From Serripes groenlandicus (lineage: Eukaryota > Mollusca > Bivalvia > Cardiida > Cardiidae), in assembly GCA_031761405.1 (NCBI GenBank), contig JASEVX010000011.1:15187609-15251608 (forward strand): a DNA stretch of 64,000 nucleotides, given 5' to 3'. Made by a program: the position numbers and the translations under genes. Shown piece by piece: positions 33,812-44,236 of this stretch. The notes below the pieces were generated by a model. The model did not search any database. It was not told where the DNA came from and worked only from the letters and a program-made list of their open reading frames with translations. Each line of letters begins with the position of its first letter. The stretch's first letter is position 1.

Positions 33812-34790
33812 ATCGGAAATAGTTCTCCCTGTAGCAGTTCACTCATTGAGATTTATAAATCTCTCCGCGTTCATGTTTTAAAATACAATGTTTCATTTTA
33901 TTTCCAAATTCTCTTTGAGTATAAGAACCACATAAGAAAACAAAGACGATATAAATATATCATTATTTCAAATTTCGTGATACATTTGAAAAGTAAGAGC
34001 AAGTATTGAGTACTACTTTCACGCGTATGAAATTTAGGGAATTTTCGATAAGACGTATGGCTTCAGAATTTCAGCTATCACTAAATTTGTTTGTTCCAAA
34101 CAAATAAAAATCTATTTGCATTGTCATTGTGTGTCCAGACCAAACTGCACATACATATAGGTGATTAAGATGAACACTGACAATTTAATATCATGCCTAA
34201 ATCATTGCTTATTTATGTTGTAAAAACTCAATTCGAATACATGTATGCAGACAGGTAGATCGAGACTGACTCAATTATTTCACAATATTCTTAATAATAA
34301 GGAGTGTGGTTAAACTTACAGCTAGTATATCATTAATTTTATTTTATTGCAGAATGAGATACAAGTCATGGTGTGCTGATATTTAGTTACAATCGACAGT
34401 TCGTTTACTGTTTTGATAAATGTGATACATATATTACTATACCTAAATTGAACGTATTACTCGGGATTCATATTTAATATCTCAATTATTTTACTAAGTC
34501 AAAAATTATATACTTTGTTTAATCTGTACTTTGGTCTTTCAGTGTCCTGTGACAGTGTCAGACAAAGAACAATTTAAATTTTGGATAAATAAATACTGTA
34601 TTCGATATAAAATGGTATACATAATAGATTGGACCTTACCAATAATTAACTTAACAGTCACACTAACTTACTTATTTGCTTTAATTTGTTTATATATTTA
34701 TTATGAATGTCCTAATACATTTGTACTCTCCTGAAACTTTTCTGTCTATCTTTCTTTCTCTTTTCTATATTGATGATGATGTGTTTTATA
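33812..34790. other. Intergenic DNA, no gene supported
   Basis: AT-rich stretch with small hydrophobic frames that lack convincing starts. No recognised domain. Confidence 0.35.
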
Positions 34791-34849
34791 CATGTGACTG
34801 TGTAAATCTCATCTGTGTAGACATCAGCCGGCTGATAGACACGACACCA

Positions 34850-35990
34850 GTGGAAACATTGCTAATACTTATTGCAGAAATTTCGTAGTCCGAAATAGAG
34901 ACCTGTCCACTGTTGTCGTGCCTAAATACCGTGTCCAACACAGCTTCGCACTTTTAATCCATGCACTCATATTTGGTTGTATTTACACAATATGCATGTA
35001 CTGGTTTTAAATGTTATTGTTAATATCGGGAGATATTCATCAAAACCCAGGACCGTTTGACACAAGTATGTCTACATAATCTAGTAGTTCAGAATTAAAC
35101 TAAAGGATCTGTCAACCTATACACACATGAAAAAACATTTATCCATTGTGCATTACAATGTGCAAAGTCCTTATCATAGAATTGCCTAATTGTACACTGA
35201 GCTTGGCGGTTTTGATATGATCTCTTTAACAGAAACTTGACTATCTGACAACATTAAATTCTGTCGCAGGCAGATCTCGAAGTTCCAAACAATGAAAGCA
35301 TTTGGATTGAATTACGCTTTAGTAATTTTAGTAATTATAAACACATACTTTTTGGATATTTTCAATCGACACCCTAATTCTGGATCAAATTATGTAACAC
35401 ATATTGAAGATTCAATATATGTAGCCACAGATACAGGTATCGATGACATCATAATCACAGACGATTTCAATCTAAATATAAAGCAAGAGCACTTACAGTC
35501 AATCAACTTACGTTCCTTTATAATTCATTCTGTTATTCCTTAGACAATAGGCTTGACGTTCGAGTAATTTTCCTTGATGTAAGTAAGGCATCGTGGTCTC
35601 CTTCATAAACTACAACTTGCTGAATTACGTGGCAATCTCCTTCAGTGGTTTGCAGACTACCTTTCAAACATGACACAATGAGTTTGCCCACTCCTCTTTA
35701 TTGTTTATATCAATGACATAGTGACATACATAAGTTATAATATAAATCTCTTTACTGATGATACCAGTTGACACGTCATTGTTGACTCGCCTTCAAATGA
35801 TGCAAGTATGAAGTATGTTGCAAGATGATGTAAGACAAATAACAAATGTGCTGAAACCGGGCTTGTTTTAAGTTCAACCCATCTATGTCAGAATAATGAA
35901 TCATATCTAGGAAAATAAACAAACCTGATCTTTAAAATGTATTTATGATTGATTCCGTGATTCCCTCTGTAGATGTACACAGACATCTTG
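34850..35990 (+). mobile_element. Decayed LINE with 2A-like motif, endonuclease and RT remnants
   Basis: Ordered non-LTR motifs are visible in shifting frames. A hydrophobic stretch is followed by LISGDIHQNPGP (codons 35020-35055). Then LSIVHYNVQS and FDMISLTET come from the endonuclease N-terminus (about 35130-35240). NSGSNYVTHIEDSIYVATDT and DIIITDDFN (35367-35475) are its catalytic core with the GDFN-like site. VIFLDVSKA (about 35567), QWFADYLS- and DIVTYI-like remnants and a tattered xADD region follow (to about 35770). Many stops and deletions show it is long dead. The NPGP motif resembles 2A-like peptides reported from CR1/L2-type LINEs. Confidence 0.7.
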
Positions 35991-36011
35991 GTGTCTCATT
36001 TTTGGTAGACT

Positions 36012-36061
36012 TGCGCATGCGCAGAGGCTGCCATAGTCATAGTGAGTTTGAAGTCACGTGA
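36012..36061. promoter_or_regulatory. NRF-1-like palindrome and E-box cluster
   Basis: TGCGCATGCGCA (36012-36023) is a perfect NRF-1-type palindrome and TCACGTGA (36054-36061) is a perfect E-box palindrome, 30 bases apart. The next 400 bases hold only a weak ORF (36409-36636). A host promoter is possible, but a transposon end could also carry these words. Confidence 0.35.
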
Positions 36062-36328
36062 TGTATATGCCCTTCACCACCAACAATTAAGTGCAATTTT
36101 TTGTTTGACTTATTTACGAATGCTCACAAAAGCAAACATAGAGTAACGAAAAAAATATCCGATTATTCAAGCTTATAATAGAAAATAACAAGTCTTGTAA
36201 GTGTAAATATCATATTTAAAGTGTACACAATTATTTAGATATCACTACGCCAATATAGCACTGCACCGCGCAATTACCCTTTGTAAATTGTAACCCTTTT
36301 TTCCCTCTCGGCAGAGATGTAAACATCC

Positions 36329-36355
36329 ACTCGCCCGCTAGCATAAGCGAGTGGA
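36329..36355. repeat. 8-bp-stem hairpin
   Basis: CCACTCGC and GCGAGTGG are exact inverted copies around CCGCTAGCATA. Possibly the end of a dispersed repeat; nothing further is seen. Confidence 0.5.
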
Positions 36356-36408
36356 ATGAAGGATCGGCTAGTACGAAATTCTAGGCGCTAGTCCATACAT
36401 ATTCGTTC

Positions 36409-36636
36409 ATGTCCTTATTCATAAAGATAGTATGCATTGCTAAGCCTTTTCTTTCTCTTTCTCTCAGTCCATCTATTCCTTCGACAACGATTAACGATGA
36501 CTTTTGCATTTTGGATAGGTGCTTTCGACAAGGTCCGCGTCTAAAGAAACAAATTTCATCAAATGATTTGAGCGCTTTAAATCACTTGTTTATAAAGCGT
36601 TTAGAATACTTTGATTATAATAGGCAGAACGAATAA
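36409..36636 (+). CDS. Hypothetical 75-aa ORF, unrecognised
   Basis: This ATG-initiated frame has a Ser/Leu/Pro-rich start and a charged, helix-like second half (CILDRCFRQGPRLKKQISSN, then LSALNHLFIKRLEYFDYNRQ). I do not recognise it. It lies about 350 bases downstream of the NRF-1/E-box pair, which is the only reason to keep it. No splice structure or neighbour supports it, and it may be chance. Confidence 0.15.
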   Translation: MSLFIKIVCIAKPFLSLSLSPSIPSTTINDDFCILDRCFRQGPRLKKQISSNDLSALNHLFIKRLEYFDYNRQNE

Positions 36637-36984
36637 CGAATAAATCTTGCAAGAAATCGATCATTTCTTTCGGCCAAAATCAGGTAAATGACCCGCGGAT
36701 ATTGGTTGTTACAACATAACTGATTCATCCTTTTATTCTAAATTTGTATTACACAGTTCAAAATTAGATTTTGACAGTTTGTTCGTTATGATTTTGACGC
36801 GATTCAAGATTTTGACGCGATTATTTCGTTCATAGAGTTGATTACTAACAGATGACTAAGTTGATGATGGAAAGAACATTAACAAGTTAAGTTAAGCTAA
36901 AACATGCACAGGCAGGCGAGTGTTTGATTAGGATAAGTGCAACACTCAATTCCCAATCCTGCTTGCCCTTTAACAAATCACAAC

Positions 36985-37196
36985 CCACCCCACAATATAA
37001 AAACTCTGCAGCAGACGAATTAAAAAAAATCTGAGCAAAGATACAGAAAATCACATTTATTGGAAGTGTAATCATTGAATATAGTTGAAAACATTGTTGC
37101 AAAAGGAGAATGCTTGTTATGAGCAATTTCTTCTTCTGCATCAATGTTTTCAAAAGTCGTCGGCTGCAATTACGTATGCAAGTGGGAAAGGTTTAA
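36985..37196. mobile_element. TTAA-type MITE copy at the LINE target site
   Basis: CTGCAGCAGACGAATT, TGAAAACATTGTTGCAAAAG and the right end GTCGTCGGCTGCAATTACGT then GCAAGTGGGAAAGGTTTAA are family-T words in order. The right ~83 bases belong to the duplicated target of the LINE at 37373 and so recur at 39688-39770. Confidence 0.6.
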
Positions 37197-37372
37197 ATAA
37201 GAAACACTTTTTCAAATGATAGTCAGTTGGCTATTCTAGTATGTAATGTCCGTCTTAAATAATAATGACAAAACTTTCAAAAAACAAGAAAAATATTTTT
37301 TACAATTTAATTGAAAACATATTTAATCAAAGTTGGGAAAGTTGTCCCTTTCCGTGCTTTTTTATGAGAGTT
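37114..37372. repeat. Long target-site duplication, left copy
   Basis: These 259 bases are repeated at 39688-39946, and I found no difference on reading base by base. The first 3 bases (TTG) could also be LINE tail, so the duplication is 256-259 bp. The copies flank the LINE at 37373-39690 precisely. Confidence 0.9.
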
Positions 37373-39690
37373 TATTAAAAACAGTCACACGCAACTTTGA
37401 TATGGATGAAGTAGAGCAATCTATCAAAACACTAAATAAGGGCAAATCCCCAGGCATTGACGGTATCCTCAATGAGCATGTCATACATGCAGGTCAATCA
37501 TTAATACGTGCTATCGTTCAGTTATTTAACTCCATTATTAAACATGAGATAGTGCCAAAGCAATGGCAAACAAGCATACTTATTCCAATATTTAAGGGTA
37601 AAGGGAAAAATAAAATTGAACCATCCAGTTATCGTCCGGTCTCTCTGATACCGTGCTTCAGCAAGCTATTTGAGAAGTTACTTCTTAATCGAATTAACAC
37701 ATATATTGCGTCTGCTAAAATAATATTCCCCTGCCCTCAACAACATGGGTTCCAGAAACAGCTTAGCTGTATGACCACAGCCTTTAATGTTCAAGAAGCT
37801 GTGTTTTACAACGTTGAACGTCAAAGTGACGTTTACGTCGCCTTTCTTGATCAAAAGGGGGCTTTTGATAGTGTGAGACACAAATCATTGTTCCTCAAAC
37901 TCGGCCGAATGGGACTAGTGGGTAAACTCCTTAGGATTGTACAAGCGTCCTATACCGGTCTTAAAAGTGTCGTACGGTACGCTAAGCAAACGTCTAGTAC
38001 GTTCAATGTAATACGCGGCGTACGCCAGGGAGGGGTTATGTCCACTTTCCTATACCTAGTTTACATCAATGAGCTTGTAGCGTCATTACAAGTCAGTAAC
38101 CTAGGCACTAACGTCATGTCCATACCTGTTAGTAACCCTTCATTCGCCGACGACATATCTCTGTTGGCCATTTCCCCCCTACGGTTACAGAAAATGGTTG
38201 ATATTGTCTACCGGTATTGCAAAACATGGAGAGTGGAGATAAACGTAAGCAAATCTAACGTTATCGTGTTTAGTAAGAAAGGAAATGACTCCAGCGCATA
38301 TATAATGTATGGAGAACAAATTCTAACGCAGGTGAAAACAATTGTCCATTTGGGTATAACCCATGATTCCAGGATGAAATTATCGGTCCGTATAAAAGAA
38401 CGTATACAAAAAGCTCGCAACTCTCTATTTGCAATGGTTGGTCAGGGTCTTCATCCGCAAGGTGTAAACCCACTGGTTTCCGCCAATCTGTACTCCAAGA
38501 TAGTCCGACCGACACTTTTGTACGGATCTGAGCTTTGGAATAATATAACGAAAACTGATCACAATAGCTTAACGATTTTTCAGCATTTCGTTGCAAAGAA
38601 GATTCAAGGACTTTCAGTTAGAACGCGATCGGACATAGCTGAGTCAATGATTGGGCTTTACAGGATAGACAGTGAAATCGAAAAGCGGAAACTAATGTTC
38701 CTACATAAATTGCTTTGTCTCCCTGTATATTGTATTACAAAAGAAATATTTGTTAGTAAATATTTAATGTACTTAAATGACCAACGCTCTGTCAAGCTTG
38801 GGTTCATCCCGGATATCTGCAGGATAATAGCAAAATACAACTTAAATTTTATATTGAACAATTATTTCCGGGATAGTTCACTGCCCACTAAATCAGTTTG
38901 GAAGAATACAGTTCGCCAAGCGATTGGTATGCGTGAGTATTCCTTATGGGTACAACGCCTCACCATGAATCAAGAGTACATGTTTTTTCAAGTGTTACAG
39001 CCAGGGATCGAACCTAGCATCGTCTACAAAGTTTCGAAGTTGAGTGCCTTTAGATCAACTATGACAACTATGGTCAAACTATGGTCAAGGCCCATTACAC
39101 TAGCACATTTTACGTGCATCAAATGTGGCATGCTATCCCAAGAGGAATTAGTTCATTTATTGTACGAATGCAGCTGCACAAGAGTGATACGCTTTGAACT
39201 CAAACAGAAAATGCTTTCTCTGTCTGATATTCGATTTGTTAACGAGCTTTATGCTCTAGACCATTTTGAGTGGGTATTCCGCATCATGGGCGCCCCACTA
39301 CCTCCAGTCGTCAATTCGAATATCAACAGAATGTTTCTACAGCTCACGTTCACTTTTGTGAGTCGCTGTGTCCAGCTGTATTCGCCAATTTAACTGTGTC
39401 AGAACGACAACCAGTATTGTTCAACATCAGGCTTAAACGCACTATGTTTGAGGTTGCTGTTAAGCATTGATAGTTTAATACTAATGTAAATTAGTACCGA
39501 ACGTGTATATATAACCCTATATAGTAGTCAGTAATTGTCTTTTCCTTTTTTTGTCTGTATGTTAATATATTTGTTCTTTTTTTTTCTATTGAAATTGTAT
39601 AATTTATTTGTGTAGTGTAAAATTTAACCTACGATATCTCCAAACATGGAGGCAATAAAGAATTGTATTGTATTGTATTGTATTGTATTG
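37373..39690 (+). mobile_element. Recent 5'-truncated LINE flanked by 259-bp duplication
   Basis: The element runs from the end of the left flanking repeat to a tail of AATAAAG plus (ATTGT)n that ends where the right flanking repeat starts. The endonuclease and the N-terminus of the reverse transcriptase are missing. The remaining frame is intact over 673 codons, and a ~300-bp 3' untranslated region follows. Short (ATTGT) repeats at the 3' end are common in CR1/L2/Jockey-type elements; I do not assign a clade. An intact frame plus flanks in which I saw no differences argue for very recent insertion. Confidence 0.9.
37375..39393 (+). CDS. Non-LTR reverse transcriptase ORF (5'-truncated)
   Basis: Numbering from the TTG at 37333, residues 1-13 are host flank, so true element coding begins around residue 14. 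Motifs are GKSPGIDG (37-44), SSYRPVSLIPCFSKLFEKL (98-116), FLDQKGAFDSVRHK (171-184, first catalytic Asp173), GVRQGGVMSTFLYLVYINEL (229-248) and FADD (271-274, both Asp present). A C-terminal zinc knuckle has C595, C598, H608 and C613 (CIKCG ... VHLLYEC). All catalytic aspartates of target-primed reverse transcription are retained. The copy cannot make full protein because its 5' part and native start are gone. No ATG start in a promoter context exists. Confidence 0.88.
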   Translation, partial: LKTVTRNFDMDEVEQSIKTLNKGKSPGIDGILNEHVIHAGQSLIRAIVQLFNSIIKHEIVPKQWQTSILIPIFKGKGKNKIEPSSYRPVSLIPCFSKLFEKLLLNRINTYIASAKIIFPCPQQHGFQKQLSCMTTAFNVQEAVFYNVERQSDVYVAFLDQKGAFDSVRHKSLFLKLGRMGLVGKLLRIVQASYTGLKSVVRYAKQTSSTFNVIRGVRQGGVMSTFLYLVYINELVASLQVSNLGTNVMSIPVSNPSFADDISLLAISPLRLQKMVDIVYRYCKTWRVEINVSKSNVIVFSKKGNDSSAYIMYGEQILTQVKTIVHLGITHDSRMKLSVRIKERIQKARNSLFAMVGQGLHPQGVNPLVSANLYSKIVRPTLLYGSELWNNITKTDHNSLTIFQHFVAKKIQGLSVRTRSDIAESMIGLYRIDSEIEKRKLMFLHKLLCLPVYCITKEIFVSKYLMYLNDQRSVKLGFIPDICRIIAKYNLNFILNNYFRDSSLPTKSVWKNTVRQAIGMREYSLWVQRLTMNQEYMFFQVLQPGIEPSIVYKVSKLSAFRSTMTTMVKLWSRPITLAHFTCIKCGMLSQEELVHLLYECSCTRVIRFELKQKMLSLSDIRFVNELYALDHFEWVFRIMGAPLPPVVNSNINRMFLQLTFTFVSRCVQLYSPI

Positions 39691-39946
39691 TTATGAGCAA
39701 TTTCTTCTTCTGCATCAATGTTTTCAAAAGTCGTCGGCTGCAATTACGTATGCAAGTGGGAAAGGTTTAAATAAGAAACACTTTTTCAAATGATAGTCAG
39801 TTGGCTATTCTAGTATGTAATGTCCGTCTTAAATAATAATGACAAAACTTTCAAAAAACAAGAAAAATATTTTTTACAATTTAATTGAAAACATATTTAA
39901 TCAAAGTTGGGAAAGTTGTCCCTTTCCGTGCTTTTTTATGAGAGTT
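39688..39946. repeat. Long target-site duplication, right copy
   Basis: Same sequence as 37114-37372. It begins at the last unit of the LINE's ATTGT tail and ends with GAGAGTT, after which the two flanks diverge (TATTAAAA in the left, CAAATCAC in the right). Confidence 0.9.
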
Positions 39947-40284
39947 CAAATCACAAGCAAAACTAATGGGACAGAGTTGACAAATAACACATTGACACAA
40001 TTTCCGATTTAGGCTTTGTTTCTGTCAAACTGCTGAAGAAGACAACACTGAGACACACATTTTGATTAAAAGTTTATTTAAAAAAAGGAATAATGTTATT
40101 TATGATAAACAACATTACAATCAAGGTGTAGAAAATACATGTCAACAATACATTTTTCAATTTGTACATTCATTGCACAGACCAAATCTTAGCAAGTTTG
40201 AAATTATGGACCTCTCAGCACATTTTTTTCTCAATTCATCACTTCTTGGCAGGATTTTACTGCTAAAATTGATGATTTTTTTTT

Positions 40285-40520
40285 AATTTTTGGCCGGATT
40301 GCTCTAGCAATTCCGGTCTATAGATTGGCGATGTCTGTCTCTCCGTCTGTCTGTTCGTCAACATTTTGGTTAAAGTTTCAGGTTGAGGCAAAATCTCAGC
40401 ACTGGAAAGGGTTACACACTTGAAACTTTGCCTGAAGGTAACCAGTAATAATTTCTATTGATTGATATGGTTACTTTGACCTTGACCTTGGTTTGTCAAT
40501 GTTCAAGGTCAAATTGCCGA
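40285..40520. repeat. Dispersed repeat with terminal palindrome and TGACCT words
   Basis: CCGGATTGCTCTAGCAATTC then CGG (40294-40316) is a near-perfect palindrome, likely a repeat terminus. TTTGACCTTGACCTTGG (40476-40492) and TCAAGGTCA (40503-40511) are three nuclear-receptor-type half-sites within 36 bases. Whether they are used is unknown. Confidence 0.5.
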
Positions 40521-40639
40521 CAATCCGGCGTTACAGTCTTCAGCAGTTTCTTGTTAAATATGACATAAGAAAGCCTTACCTCAACATTTTGAAAACACCC
40601 TCAGAAGTCACCAGAATGCACCATGTTGCGTCCAGGATT

Positions 40640-42078
40640 TCAATTTTCTTTTTAAACATCAAGTCAAGGGTAAAATATGATAACTTAAGTGAAAGTTTCA
40701 GTTGTTTCATTGGAGCGCCACAGTGGGACTGTATGTCACCATTTATTTTTGCAATGTATGTAAATGACTTAGAGGACTACTTGTCTCTAAATGAATTTGA
40801 CGGCGTGGATATGGGCATGTTGAAATTGTTTTTACTACTATACGCGGACGATATAGTTTTATTTGCAGAAAGCGAGTGCAGTTTACAAAATGGTCTTGAA
40901 ATACGTTTTAGTTATTGCGAAAAATGGAAATTATCAGTAAAGGTAAATAAAACAAACGTTATGATATTTAGAAAAAATGGAAAAATATCGAAAAAAGTAG
41001 TTTTTAAATACAACGGTAATCCATTAGAAATAGTGAAACAATTTACATATTTATGGATATCATTTTCTTCAGGAGGGTCCTTTCAACAAACGTTTGACTA
41101 TATAGAAGGACAAGCTTTAAAAGCAGTTCTTGCATTAAAACAATATCTAACAGTATTCAAAAATATCACCATTAGTCATACACTTGAACTTTTTGATAAG
41201 CTTATACTACCAATACTTAATTACGGGGTCAAGGTATGGGGCTTCAGTGAGGCTATAACGCGCAGAAAGGCTGCATACTAGATTTTGTAAGCAACTACTA
41301 CACGTCAAAAGTCAGACTCCTAATAATTTTATATACGGTGAATTGGAAGTTACAACGCCTTTCTTTGATGATTAAATACTGGTTAAAAGTCACGAGAACA
41401 GACGAACGCAAATACATAAAGGCAATCAATATGCAAACAAATGTTAAATGATATAAATGAAAATAATGAAAATTGGGCATCAAAGGTTAAATATATATTG
41501 AATAGTTTTGGTTTTAGTTATGTATGGATGAATCAAGGTGTCGAAAACATTAACGCTTTCATAAAAATATTTAAACAAAGGGTAAAATATATTTTTTATC
41601 CAAAACTGGGATGCCGATCTAAGTCAAACCTCTAAAACTAAAACATATATTCTAATCAAATCCTTTGATTTTAAGATGTATTTAGTCAACATAAAAATAA
41701 AGAAATATAGATTTGTATTAACAAAATTTAGACTTTCAAGTCACCAACTGGAAATTGAAACTGGAAGAGGGAAACAACCTGTTAACTGGCCAAATATAAA
41801 TAAATTTCAAATGTTAATGAAATCAGAGCAAAGATCTATGTTATGCAAATTGTCCAAATATATTTACTTAGCGAATCTTAAAAGAGATGGTGAAACTTAA
41901 TTTTATCATACTTTTCTCCAGAGACATATAAACACATGTGTTTATATGTCTCTGTTTTCTCTTATGTAAAATTGTAATAAATATGTATTGTAATATAAAC
42001 CGCCAAAGGTATTGTAAATTTTGGCGACAACATGTATTTGTTATATGCCAATAAAATATATTGAATTGAATTGAATTG
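40640..42078 (+). mobile_element. Decayed LINE with RT core and (GAATT)n tail
   Basis: The frame shows FSCFIGAPQWDCMSPFIFAM then YVNDLEDYL, where the usual G-RQGD motif has become APQWD. YADDIVLFAES follows (catalytic aspartates kept), then NKTNVMIFRKNG and LFDKLILPILNYGVKVWGF, typical non-LTR thumb motifs. After a stop at 41279 the C-terminal part continues in other frames (ENINAFIKIFKQRV; RLSSHQLEIETGR at about 41720). A deletion then joins GRGKQP to WPNINKF and removes the zinc knuckle. The 3' end is AATAAAATATATTGAATTGA then ATTG. It is a dead element. Confidence 0.8.
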
Positions 42079-42610
42079 TTAAGACTCCTATATCAGACCG
42101 TAAATGCAAATTATGTAACACAATAGAAGACAAATTTCATTTTTTACTTGAATGTCCATTAACTCTTTTCCACATGCAGACGCATTTCGACGCAAAAGCA
42201 GCAGACGACTTTTGAAAACATTGTGGCCAAAGATGAAATTGCTCATGATGAGCAGTTTCTCCTTTGGCCACCATGTTTTAAACTTTAGTTAACAATTAAG
42301 TTATCTTTTATGGACATTTTTCAGGTTTTTGTCACAATGTTTTCAAAGTCGTCTGCTGCAGATTTGTTGTATGGGGGAAAGGGTTAAACAATGATCTAAG
42401 ACAAATATATATAAGAAAATATTATTGGTCTAGACCAAACATTCCTAAATTCATCGAACTCTTAACAAGCAATAACCAGAAAACATTATCCAAATTATGC
42501 ATTTTTCTATATAAAAGAATGAAGTCACTTGTACAATTATCTCATTTAAAATGTATGTATTTTATTGTTGTTAACTGTTTTTCAAAATGTAAAAACTAAA
42601 TATGTATATA
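42079..42610 (+). mobile_element. LINE C-terminal fragment split by a MITE
   Basis: Left of the MITE the frame reads KTPISDRKCKLCNTIEDKFH then FLLECPL. Right of it the frame reads NNDLRQIYIRKYYWSRPNIP then KFIELLTSNN. This is the CxxC...H...C zinc-knuckle tail of the same LINE type as the preceding element. Deleting 42163-42387 (MITE plus one TTAA) gives ECPL-NNDLRQ with no frame change. The 3' end is indistinct. Confidence 0.8.
42159..42387. mobile_element. TTAA-flanked MITE (family T), complete copy inside a LINE
   Basis: TTAA at 42159-42162 and 42384-42387 flank 221 bases. The left end TTAACTCTTTTCCACATGCA and the right end's complement TTAACCCTTTCCCCCATACA are inverted matches. Subterminal inverted words GCAGCAGACGACTTTTGAAA and TTTTCAAAGTCGTCTGCTGC extend the symmetry. 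There is no coding sequence. The TTAA preference points to a piggyBac-type transposase acting in trans (inference). Confidence 0.88.
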
Positions 42611-42919
42611 TGTGTGTGAAATGTTTATCAAAGTTTATTCCCATTTTCGAGATTTTCTTTTTAGTCCTATTCTTCTACGATACAGGGATAATGATTTTAA
42701 AACATTCCGAACCGAATAATATTTTCGAAGTAGGGGTCAATTAACTTTCACTAGCCCAACAAGAAATGATGATCTTGGAACCATTTCATTCTGGCCTGAT
42801 GCATCATTTCTTGTCTGCCATTGTTTGGGATTTATTTAAAATAAATATTCATATATGCACTTCTGTATCTCTTCTTAAACGATCGCAATTCTACCTTCAG
42901 TACTTTCAGTACTTTGATT

Positions 42920-43345
42920 CAAATTATGGCTGTCATCATCACACAAACAACATTACAGACAAAGCATGGACTAGGATAAATATAATGAAAACATTGAAGC
43001 ACAAGTTAGACCGTAAATCTCTTGAACATTTTAAGTAAGAGCTTTATATAGGATATGCGGATGTTATCTGGGACAACTGCACACAATACGAAATAACAAT
43101 ACTTTTACTAAAAAGTGCATCAGTATAAATTGCAGCTCACTTAATCATATGAAGAATAATGTTGAATAACCATTATGTGCATGTGGAAAATTGAAACCAC
43201 GTTTCACTTCTTTTTTTAATGTCCTTGTTATGCTGAGCATCGAAGGGTACTTCACCTATTTGTACACAATTTAACAAATAAATCAACGTTAGTGCTTCTG
43301 CATGGTGAGTCTAGGGTTAATTATGAAACAAACACGCTGATTGAT
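42920..43345 (+). mobile_element. Decayed LINE C-terminal fragment
   Basis: KAWTRINIMKTLKHKLDRKS, then YADVIWDNCTQYE, and in a third frame CYAEHRRVLHLFVHNLTNKS match the thumb and C-terminal region of CR1/Jockey-like LINEs. There are several frameshifts and stops. Confidence 0.65.
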
Positions 43346-43393
43346 ATTCATTGCAGCCACAGTTAGATTCGTTTGAAATATGTATAAACCCAT

Positions 43394-43566
<173 letters not shown>

Positions 43567-43910
43567 CTTGTTAATATGTCTTCTAACTATCACTTTTATA
43601 ACATCATTCATGTTGTGTCGTTATATCTTTTCTCTTTTTGTCTACATTACTTTTGATGTTTAAATGTGTATGTGGAGAGGGACATTATTTGTTAAATCCA
43701 TCGTACCAATCAAATTTGTATATGATGTTTATTATTCAAAATGTAAATATGAGGTAATAAAACTATTTTTTAACTAAAAAGAAGTAATTTTACGGTCAAG
43801 CTTTTTTATCGAAGTACTCGTTAAAAATATTACCCGTTCTGAAGAACATCACTAATCGATGTTATTCCTTACTCGGGGTGAACCATCGAATAATTCCTCT
43901 TTCTATCTGT

Positions 43911-44035
43911 TTAACCCTTTTCCACATATAAATGCTTTGTTTATAATCAGACGACTTTTGACAACATTGTGGAAAAAGTGAAATCAATGAATATGAGCAA
44001 TGTCTCCTTTTGCCACAATGTTTTCATCTTTATTC
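43911..44035. mobile_element. Partial TTAA-type MITE (left half)
   Basis: TTTAACCCTTTTCCACATAT, CAGACGACTTTTGACAACAT and TGTCTCCTTTTGCCACAATG are family-T words in order. The right end is missing. Confidence 0.55.
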
Positions 44036-44236
44036 AATAACTAAATTCATATTGGTAAAGTAATAGCATTGTTTAATCTGTGGTCTTAACTAAAACAATG
44101 TTAACGCTCAGAAACGAAACACCTTTTCTTCAGATCATTCAAGTCGAATGGGAAAGTCATTCATTTTTCTTGTATATATAGAGAGAAAATGAAAAAAGAA
44201 ACTACATTGGTTTTAAATGTTAAGCTCCTCACAACC

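Noticed and set aside
37333..37371. Native start of the reverse-transcriptase ORF at the TTG codon
   Set aside because: These codons belong to the duplicated host flank (repeated at 39907-39945), and TTG is not a plausible start here; the element is 5'-truncated.
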